Source of the DNA: a bacterium
GTDB lineage: Bacteria > AUK180
Assembly: GCA_030622125.1 (NCBI GenBank)
Contig: JAUXGM010000082.1
Coordinates: forward strand, 1-10,017
Direction of reading: 5' to 3'
DNA length: 10,017 nucleotides
Under the pieces are notes generated by a model. It did not search any database and was not told where the DNA came from. It worked only from the letters and a program-made list of their open reading frames with translations. The first letter of the stretch is position 1; every line of letters begins with the position of its first letter. This document shows, piece after piece, positions 1 through 5,473 of this stretch. The position numbers and the translations under genes are program-made.

Positions 1-1
1 C

Positions 2-30
2 GTACTAAGTACTAAGTTTTTCGTACTGAG
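2..30. repeat. 7-nt tandem repeat, GTACTAA units
   Basis: Two perfect tandem copies of GTACTAA lie at 2-15, and a related CGTACTGAG follows at 22-30. The word GTACTG recurs near 80. No reading frame or promoter is visible here. This is low-complexity intergenic DNA; its function is unknown. Confidence 0.5.
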
Positions 31-94
31 TTTAAGAAATTCCATTTCTATTTACTCAACACGGAATACGGTATACTGGGTACTGATTTCCAAC

Positions 95-114
95 TCTCAA
101 TTCTCAACTCTCAA
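95..114. repeat. 7-nt periodic repeat, TCTCAA x3
   Basis: TCTCAA occurs at 95-100, 102-107 and 109-114, so the spacing is exactly 7 nt with one variable base between copies. The period equals that of the GTACTAA repeat at the window start. It lies directly before the perfect hairpin at 116-137, so the two may belong to one intergenic repeat element. The copies are short, so a role is not established. Confidence 0.5.
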
Positions 115-115
115 C

Positions 116-137
116 GGGTAGACACACAGGTCTACCC
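116..137. repeat. REP-like perfect hairpin
   Basis: GGGTAGAC (116-123) and GTCTACCC (130-137) are perfect reverse complements around a 6-nt loop, ACACAG. No T-run follows on either strand, so it does not look like an intrinsic terminator. It resembles the short palindromic intergenic repeats (REP type) scattered through many bacterial genomes, but the genome copy number cannot be seen from here. It sits about 20 nt upstream of the -35 box of the carbamoyltransferase operon. Confidence 0.55.
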
Positions 138-158
138 CTATATTTGTTTCCACAAGAC

Positions 159-187
159 TTGCATATTAAATAATAAAATTGTATAAT
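159..187 (+). promoter_or_regulatory. sigma70-type promoter of the transcarbamylase operon
   Basis: A TTGCAT -35 box (159-164) and a perfect TATAAT -10 box (182-187) are separated by 17 nt. Transcription would start near 194, about 40 nt before the first start codon at 234. The 15 bases up to and including the -10 box match those of the leftward promoter at 9710-9737 exactly. No clear operator is visible. Confidence 0.7.
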
Positions 188-233
188 GCTTTTTTAAAAA
201 GATGAATCTTTAACATATTAAAAGGAGCGTAAG

Positions 234-344
234 ATGATTACAAATTTCAATGGACGTGATTTTATAAGCGTCAGGGACTTTTCGAAGGAAGAACTCGAAA
301 CAATTATTTCTGTTCGATATATTATTAAAAACATTCAAGAATAG
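234..344 (+). pseudogene. 36-codon remnant of a carbamoyltransferase N-terminus
   Basis: This short frame has a strong Shine-Dalgarno (AAAGGAG, 221-227, 6-nt spacer) and an ATG start, and ends in TAG. Its product begins MITNFNGRDFISVRDFSKEE, which aligns with the N-terminus of the next gene: both share F-x-GRD, then KEE-x-ET-x-I, with a one-residue gap between the blocks. In full-length relatives this segment is the first helix region before the carbamoyl-phosphate loop. Homology runs to about residue 25-33 and then the frame stops. Only 20 nt remain before the next gene's ATG, so a simple frameshift cannot restore a full enzyme. The likeliest reading is a third paralogue largely removed by deletion, probably by recombination between tandem copies. 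Because promoter and ribosome site are intact, it is probably still translated, so a leader-peptide role is possible but unproven. Confidence 0.65.
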
Positions 345-364
345 ATGTTTTTAGGAGGCAAAAA

Positions 365-1441
365 ATGAGAACAAACAAATTTTTAGGACGAGATTGGATT
401 GATGCTACAATCGATTATACAAAAGAAGAATGGGAAACGCTGATCGAAGCAGCTCTTTATTTAAAGAAAAAATATGCTTTGGGAGAAGATACTTCGCATT
501 TATTAAAAGGCAAAACTCTTTTTACTATGTTTTTTAATCAATCTTTAAGGACACGAAGTACTTTTGCTGCGGGTATACAGCAGCTTGGTGGATACCATGT
601 TGATTTAGAACCTGGAAAGACTTATATTCCCGCAAGAAAAGGATTTGATATTCCTTATAAAACTGAAAGGATTGCTGATGTTGCGAGAATGTTATCAAGA
701 GTTGGTGATGCCATAGCTATTAGAATGTATGGACCTCCGGCACAGTGGATTTACGGTTTTGCAAACGCTACAATAAAAGAATTTGCAGAATTTTCCGATA
801 TTCCGATCATTAACATGGAATGTGACAAATACCATCCCACACAAGCATTAGCAGATTTAATTACTATTAAGGAAAAATTTGGCGGATTCAAAGGAAAAAA
901 ATTCACTATGTCTTGGGCATATTCCGGTTCTATAGAAAAACCGCGAGCAGTACCACAAAGTGTTATTCTTGCCGCGACAAAAATGGGAATGGATGTTACA
1001 TTAGCACATCCAAAAGGATTCGATTTAGATCCCGAGGTCATTAAACATGCTAAGGCATTTTCGGAACAAACTAATGGTTCTTTTAGAATAACAAATAATT
1101 TTGAAGATGGATTTAGAAATGCAGATATAGTTTACCCAAAATCGTGGGGAGCGTCTTCATGTTATACTTATGTTGATGATGAAGGAAATACTGTAAATAA
1201 AAAAAATCATGAAGAAGCAGAAAAATTAAATGAAGCGGCTAAATTATGGAAAACTACTGAGAAAGAAATGGAATTAACTGATAAAAACGGAATTTATATG
1301 CATTGCTTACCTGCTGATCGAGGGCAAGAAGTTACAGATAATGTTATTGATGGTCCTAAATCTGTAGTTATTGATGAAGCAGAAAACCGTCTCCATGCGC
1401 ATAAAGCAATTATGGCATTGCTGATGGGCAGCCGTTTATAA
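365..1441 (+). CDS. knotted carbamoyltransferase, YgeW/acetylornithine-carbamoyltransferase-like
   Basis: This 358-aa cytosolic enzyme belongs to the aspartate/ornithine carbamoyltransferase superfamily. It moves a carbamoyl group between phosphate and an amino (or amide) acceptor, and with a downstream carbamate kinase it probably runs in the phosphorolytic direction. Family motifs are intact: SLRTR carbamoyl-phosphate loop (60-64), HPTQ (157-160), YPKSWG (257-262) and HCLPAD (313-318). The Pro-containing insert at about 184-198 (SGSIEKPRAVPQ) matches the loop that forms the trefoil knot in YgeW and N-acetyl/succinyl-ornithine transcarbamylases. The stretch around 203-262 looks closest to YgeW, while the tail (DEAENRLHAHKAIMALL) looks like acetylornithine transcarbamylase. 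It lacks the N-terminal extension of E. coli YgeW (396 aa). The ATG follows AGGAGG (353-358) with a 6-nt spacer. True substrate is unknown; ordinary ornithine carbamoyltransferase is unlikely given the knot insert. Confidence 0.85.
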   Translation: MRTNKFLGRDWIDATIDYTKEEWETLIEAALYLKKKYALGEDTSHLLKGKTLFTMFFNQSLRTRSTFAAGIQQLGGYHVDLEPGKTYIPARKGFDIPYKTERIADVARMLSRVGDAIAIRMYGPPAQWIYGFANATIKEFAEFSDIPIINMECDKYHPTQALADLITIKEKFGGFKGKKFTMSWAYSGSIEKPRAVPQSVILAATKMGMDVTLAHPKGFDLDPEVIKHAKAFSEQTNGSFRITNNFEDGFRNADIVYPKSWGASSCYTYVDDEGNTVNKKNHEEAEKLNEAAKLWKTTEKEMELTDKNGIYMHCLPADRGQEVTDNVIDGPKSVVIDEAENRLHAHKAIMALLMGSRL

Positions 1442-1443
1442 TT

Positions 1444-1448
1444 GGAGG
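1444..1448 (+). promoter_or_regulatory. Shine-Dalgarno that fixes the second transcarbamylase start
   Basis: GGAGG lies 5 nt before ATG at 1454, a good spacing. The in-frame TTG at 1442 overlaps this site and directly abuts the preceding stop codon, so it would have no ribosome site of its own. The ATG at 1454 is therefore preferred. Confidence 0.8.
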
Positions 1449-1453
1449 TAGAA

Positions 1454-2476
1454 ATGGAAAGTCTAAAAGGTAAACATTTAATTACCACAATGGATTGGGA
1501 ATTAGATGACCTCATAAAGATCATTGAAGTTGCAGAAGATATGCAGAAGAACAGATATGCCGATAAATATACAAAACTGTTGGCATACAAAACCTTTCTG
1601 ATGTTTTTTTACAATCCTTCCGTCAGAACAAGACAATCATTTGAAGCGGCAGCAACCGAACTCGGAGGGCATGCCCAATTTCTTGAACCCAAATCAATGA
1701 GATTAAAAACCGCAAAATCGGCGGGTGAAACCGTTGAAGATGCGGCAAATGTAATGTCAAGATACGGCGTAGGTCTTGGAATAAGAATCCTTGAAGGAAA
1801 GATCAGTGCTTATGGTGACGGGGAAAAATTATTAAGAGAATATGCAAAATATTCAAAGATCCCTATTATTTCAATGGCTCATGATAAGTATCATCCAATG
1901 CAGGGGCTTGCTGATGTTATGGGTTTAAGAAAGCATCTTGGAAAGAATCTTGAAGGCAAAACATTTACCTTGACATGGGGCAAGGGTGCGTTAGCCCGTT
2001 CTTGGTGTTCAGTTCAGGAAGCATTAGTATTATATTCACGATTTGGTATGAATGTTAGAATTGCAAGACCGGATGGCTATGACCTTGATCCGGAAGTTAT
2101 TGAATATACAAAGAAACAATGTGAAAAGAACGGAAAAGAATTTTTCATAACAGGTGATCAGGAAGAGGCTTATGACGGAAGTAACATTATTTACTCCCGT
2201 AACTGGATGTCGCCAAATGCTTACCATGATGGAGAATATCACAAAGAAGAAGAGATTGAAAAATCATTACAACATCAAAATTGGATCTGTGATGGAAGAA
2301 AGATGAGATTGACCGATAACGGCATTTATATTCATCCCATGCCTGTTGACAGAGGAAACGAAGTAACAGATGAGGTTGCCTCAAGCCCGAGATCTATTAT
2401 TTATGATGTTGCGGAAAATCGTTTACATGTTCAAAAAGCAACAATGGCATTAACAATGTCGGATTTAGAGGTATAA
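1454..2476 (+). CDS. second knotted carbamoyltransferase with HPMP in place of HCLP
   Basis: This 340-aa paralogue of the preceding enzyme has almost exactly the length of Xanthomonas N-acetylornithine transcarbamylase. It starts 12 nt after its neighbour's stop. Visible motifs are the SVRTR carbamoyl-phosphate loop (56-60), HPMQ (147-150), the knot-region insert TWGKGALARSWCSVQ (174-188), and an acetylornithine-transcarbamylase-like tail, VAENRLHVQKATMAL (319-333). Two positions depart from its neighbour. The usual HCLP substrate motif is HPMP (294-297), which recalls the HPLP of aspartate carbamoyltransferase, and the usual KSWG is RNWM (249-252). Carbamoyl-phosphate binding should be retained while the acceptor pocket differs, so it probably uses a different substrate from the first enzyme. 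An alternative is that the two subunits form a mixed trimer with split roles. The substrate cannot be named from sequence. Confidence 0.85.
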   Translation: MESLKGKHLITTMDWELDDLIKIIEVAEDMQKNRYADKYTKLLAYKTFLMFFYNPSVRTRQSFEAAATELGGHAQFLEPKSMRLKTAKSAGETVEDAANVMSRYGVGLGIRILEGKISAYGDGEKLLREYAKYSKIPIISMAHDKYHPMQGLADVMGLRKHLGKNLEGKTFTLTWGKGALARSWCSVQEALVLYSRFGMNVRIARPDGYDLDPEVIEYTKKQCEKNGKEFFITGDQEEAYDGSNIIYSRNWMSPNAYHDGEYHKEEEIEKSLQHQNWICDGRKMRLTDNGIYIHPMPVDRGNEVTDEVASSPRSIIYDVAENRLHVQKATMALTMSDLEV

Positions 2477-2479
2477 TTT

Positions 2480-3415
2480 ATGAAATTAGTAGTAGCGATC
2501 GGCGGAAATTCTTTAATAAAGGATAAGCAGCATCAAACCGTTGAAGATCAGTACGATGCAATAATGAAAACTTCTGAACATATCTCCGAATTGGTTAAAT
2601 CGGGATATGATGTTGTTATTACACACGGTAATGGTCCTCAGGTCGGTTTTATCTTATTAAGGGCGGAAATGGCTTCAAAGACATTGCATACCGTACCGTT
2701 GGATTCCTGCGGAGCAGATACTCAGGGTGCAATCGGCTATGGTTTACAAAAGGCGATGAGTAATATTTTAAAAAGGAAAGGTGTTGAAGGCAGGATACCG
2801 GTAACGGTTGTTACCCAGGTATTGGTTGATAAGAATGATCCTGCATTTCAAAATCCTTCTAAACCCATCGGTCCTTTCTATTCGGAAGAGGAAGCCAAAG
2901 AAAAGAAAAAAAAATTGGGATGGAGTGTTGTGGAAGATGCCGGAAGAGGCTACAGAAGGGTTGTTGCCTCCCCAATTCCAAAGGAAATTATTGAGATCGG
3001 GGCAATCGAAAAATTATTGGAAGAAAAATTTGTCGTAATAGCAGTCGGTGGCGGAGGAATTCCAATTATCAGAAATGATAAGGGGGAAATAGAAGGTGTC
3101 GCAGCCGTTATAGATAAGGACTATGCTTCAAGCTTACTTGCCCGAAATATTGATGCCGATGTCTTTATTATTTCAACCGCCGTAGAAAAGGTCTATTTGA
3201 ATTTTGGTAAACCGGATCAAAAACCGCTCGATAAAATAACTGTTGGAGAAGCAAAGAAATATCTTGAAGAAGGACATTTTGCAAAAGGTTCAATGGAACC
3301 CAAAATTAAAGCTGTTATTGAATATCTTGAAAATGGCGGGAAAAAAGCCATAATAACAGATCCTCCAAATATAATGCGTGCGATAAATGGGGAAACAGGA
3401 ACAACAATTATCTAA
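2480..3415 (+). CDS. arcC: carbamate kinase
   Basis: Carbamate kinase (311 aa, normal length, cytosolic) catalyses carbamoyl phosphate + ADP to ATP + carbamate, which decays to ammonia and CO2. Diagnostic segments are present throughout: AIGGNSLI (6-13), THGNGPQVG (48-56), IGYGLQKAM (85-93), GPFYSEEEA (131-139), GYRRVVASPIP (157-167), VGGGGIP (189-195), the IDKDYASSLLA block (211-221) and the FAKGSMEPKI (267-276) segment. The ATG is only 3 nt after the preceding stop, with AGAGG about 8 nt upstream inside the previous gene, so translation is probably coupled. As last gene of a transcarbamylase operon its role is energy capture, as in arginine deiminase, allantoin or YgeW-type pathways, although no arginine deiminase or other lyase is present. 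The 3' end overlaps the convergent gene by 8 bp. Confidence 0.95.
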   Translation: MKLVVAIGGNSLIKDKQHQTVEDQYDAIMKTSEHISELVKSGYDVVITHGNGPQVGFILLRAEMASKTLHTVPLDSCGADTQGAIGYGLQKAMSNILKRKGVEGRIPVTVVTQVLVDKNDPAFQNPSKPIGPFYSEEEAKEKKKKLGWSVVEDAGRGYRRVVASPIPKEIIEIGAIEKLLEEKFVVIAVGGGGIPIIRNDKGEIEGVAAVIDKDYASSLLARNIDADVFIISTAVEKVYLNFGKPDQKPLDKITVGEAKKYLEEGHFAKGSMEPKIKAVIEYLENGGKKAIITDPPNIMRAINGETGTTII

Positions 3416-3887
3416 GATATTCTCGCAGATCGGGGTCGGAAAGAAATTTCTTTGAGAATCTTAATAATGCATACCTAAAGGTACGGTAATAGCTTCGCAC
3501 TGATTTTCCAACCACTTTATATTCTTTTGAAAATCTTTTATCTGCTGAGGATACCTCTATTTTCATTTTACAGGTATATGCCGTAAAAAAAATTCCTTCT
3601 ATTACTAAGGTAATAGATGATATTTTAAAATTCAATGATTTTTTTGAATTTTTATTGATACCAATCCCTCTTTTGATAAACTCTTTTTTAAGATTTTCTA
3701 CAAGGAAATCGGTCCATTGATGAAAATTTGCCTTATTATATTTATCGGGTATGGACTGAAGTTCTGAATCATCTTGAACATTGATCAACGAAATTTCTAA
3801 ATTTTGCTTATATTTTCCAACATCCTCTAATGGAACAGCCCAGAATTTATCCGGTACCCATATATGAGTGCAACCGGTTGCTGTCAA
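3408..3887 (-). CDS. small lipoprotein-like protein, probably missing its signal peptide
   Basis: This 159-aa product is of uncertain family. It begins TATGC after the initiator, which resembles a lipobox with Cys at residue 6. Reading further upstream adds only V-L-N before an in-frame TAA (3894-3896), so the N-terminal positive and hydrophobic part of a lipoprotein signal is absent. The body has the layout of YajG-like outer-membrane lipoproteins: a strand-rich start, a central FLVENLKKEFIKRGI helix (61-75), paired strands (84-113), an Arg/Tyr-rich helix (129-146) and a closing SDPDLREYL (150-158). YajG assignment is by overall look only. The only possible start near the front is TTG at 3887, overlapping the uvrC stop as TTGA, with no convincing ribosome site. 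I infer a gene that lost its 5' end in a deletion that also clipped uvrC. It may instead be a coupled, non-exported protein. Confidence 0.6.
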   Translation of the reverse strand: MTATGCTHIWVPDKFWAVPLEDVGKYKQNLEISLINVQDDSELQSIPDKYNKANFHQWTDFLVENLKKEFIKRGIGINKNSKKSLNFKISSITLVIEGIFFTAYTCKMKIEVSSADKRFSKEYKVVGKSVRSYYRTFRYALLRFSKKFLSDPDLREYLR

Positions 3888-5473
3888 GTTGAGGACTTAT
3901 CTCTTTTTTTTCTATGCCATTCAATAGAATGTCTGTGTGCCTCATCTCTGATCTTTATAATATATTTTAATAATGGGTTATCCTTTGAAAGAATGATCTT
4001 TTTTTTGTCTATTTTGTACAATTTCTCATTCTTTCCCTTGGCAATGGAAAGTATCGGAAGATCAAGTCCAAGTTCATCCACTGCTTTTTTTGCCATACCG
4101 ATCTGTCCCCTTCCACCATCTATGAGGAGCATTTGAGGTAAAGGATAATCATGTTTTTTCAGGTGTTTAAGATGAATAAGCACCGTTTGATAGATCGATC
4201 TATAATCATCGGGATTGCCGATCTCTGAAGTAAGAATATAGTGTCTATACATCTCTTTTTCAGGAATAAAATCCCGGAATCGGACAACACCACCTATTGT
4301 ATGCGTCCCAAAAAGATGTGATATATCAAATCCATCTACGATGTTTATATTCGGGTAGATCGGAAAGAGGGAATTAAAATTTATCAACTCTTTCTTTTTG
4401 AGAATATTAGTGAGTGTGCAATTAAGATTTTTCTCGGCGGTTTTAATGTAGTGGATATCCTTACTTTTATTTGTTGCAATTTTGACCTTTGTTTTTTTAT
4501 GAAGTAGATCTTTAAATATTGTCCTGATCTTATTACCGTTGATCTTTTCCGATAGAATGATCCTCTCAGGAACATGATTGTCAAGATAATACCGTTCAAG
4601 AAAATCGATCTGTTGATCCGATTCGTTGTTAAAATGATCAAAACTCTGTGTATAAATTCCCAATAATGCCCCTTCTAAAAAATGAAATATTCCGATCAAC
4701 AAAAGATTTTCCTTGAAAACATAATCAATAACATCAAAATTACCTTTTTGATTTACAATATAATTCATTTCTTTGTTTGTTAAAAAATTTAAGACATCTC
4801 TATAGAAAGCAGCATTCTCAAATTTTAATATCGACGCTTCATCGTTCATTATTTTTTCAAGATTCTTTATAAGTTCTTTTTTAGGATAATTCAGTTCCCT
4901 GATCGCTTTTTTAAAATTTTCATTATATGCCTCTTTTAAATTCCTTTTAATACAGGGAGCAAGGCATTTTGAAAGTGAATAATAAATGCAGGGTTTAGAA
5001 TCTAATTTGCCTTTGCACCATCGGAGTTTATACTTTGCCAAAAGATAATTAAGGAATTTTTTGGCACCGTTAGAATCCGTATACGGTCCGAAATAGATAG
5101 TATTTTTTCTTCTCTTTTTTACCCTTGTAAAATAAAGATATGGATAATCCAAATTCTTATTATAAGCTAAATAGGGATAACTTTTATCATCTTTAAGCAT
5201 TATATTGAATTTGGGTTTATGCTTTTTTATTTGGACATTTTCTAATAAAAGAGCTTCGTACTCATTTGCAGTAACGATAAAATCATAGTAGTGGAATGTT
5301 TTCTTCAGAAGAGATGTTTTATAGGTATCCGAATGAGAATGGAAATACGATGCTAATCGAACTTTTAATTTTTTGGCTTTTCCAATGTATATAATATTGA
5401 ACCGAGAATCATATAAAAAATAGATTCCCGGCTCACTTGGAATTCCTCTGATCTCTTTTTTACTTCTTTTCAC
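3884..5473 (-). CDS. uvrC: excinuclease ABC subunit C lacking the C-terminal HhH domain
   Basis: UvrC makes the two incisions flanking DNA damage in UvrABC nucleotide-excision repair. Seen here: GIY-YIG nuclease (GIY 16-18, YIG 29-31, Arg39, Glu78), a Cys cluster (C153, C162, C170, C174), a UVR-type UvrB-contact helix (about 198-232), and the RNase H-like nuclease with GFDISH (381-386, Asp383), LIDGGRGQ (450-457, Asp452) and IRDEAHRHSI (508-517). The protein stops at residue 529, three residues after HRKKRDK. In E. coli UvrC (610 aa) HRKKRAK leads straight into the tandem helix-hairpin-helix DNA-binding domain, which is missing here. Both catalytic domains look intact, so partial activity is plausible. 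The GTG start follows an in-frame TAG (5474-5476) and is the earliest possible. It lies 14 nt inside the upstream gene, so translation is coupled. No ribosome site is obvious. Confidence 0.93.
   Translation of the reverse strand: MKRSKKEIRGIPSEPGIYFLYDSRFNIIYIGKAKKLKVRLASYFHSHSDTYKTSLLKKTFHYYDFIVTANEYEALLLENVQIKKHKPKFNIMLKDDKSYPYLAYNKNLDYPYLYFTRVKKRRKNTIYFGPYTDSNGAKKFLNYLLAKYKLRWCKGKLDSKPCIYYSLSKCLAPCIKRNLKEAYNENFKKAIRELNYPKKELIKNLEKIMNDEASILKFENAAFYRDVLNFLTNKEMNYIVNQKGNFDVIDYVFKENLLLIGIFHFLEGALLGIYTQSFDHFNNESDQQIDFLERYYLDNHVPERIILSEKINGNKIRTIFKDLLHKKTKVKIATNKSKDIHYIKTAEKNLNCTLTNILKKKELINFNSLFPIYPNINIVDGFDISHLFGTHTIGGVVRFRDFIPEKEMYRHYILTSEIGNPDDYRSIYQTVLIHLKHLKKHDYPLPQMLLIDGGRGQIGMAKKAVDELGLDLPILSIAKGKNEKLYKIDKKKIILSKDNPLLKYIIKIRDEAHRHSIEWHRKKRDKSST

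Noticed and set aside
1-137. CRISPR array in the repeat-rich left end
   Set aside because: The repeat units are only 7 nt, with no spacer-length intervals and no cas genes nearby.
365-1441. Ordinary ornithine carbamoyltransferase (argF)
   Set aside because: The knot-region Pro-rich insert, the YPKSWG motif and the tail match the YgeW/acetylornithine group rather than the classical enzyme, despite HCLP being present.
1442-1453. TTG at 1442 as start of the second transcarbamylase
   Set aside because: It overlaps the GGAGG ribosome site that serves the ATG at 1454 and has no site of its own. The 340-aa form also matches family length.
751-1590. Minus-strand open frames opposite the transcarbamylases
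   Set aside because: They are antisense to conserved motif-bearing coding sequence, with no promoter or ribosome site.
3414-3462. Imperfect inverted repeat AAGATATTCTC / GAGAATCTT with an inner AAAGAAATTTCTTT palindrome, as a bidirectional terminator
   Set aside because: The stem needs a 2-nt bulge, is AT-rich, lies inside the lipoprotein-like coding region, and no T-run follows on either strand.
3864-4136. Plus-strand open frame of 90 codons
   Set aside because: It lies opposite the conserved 3' end of uvrC, has no ribosome site and shows no recognisable motif.
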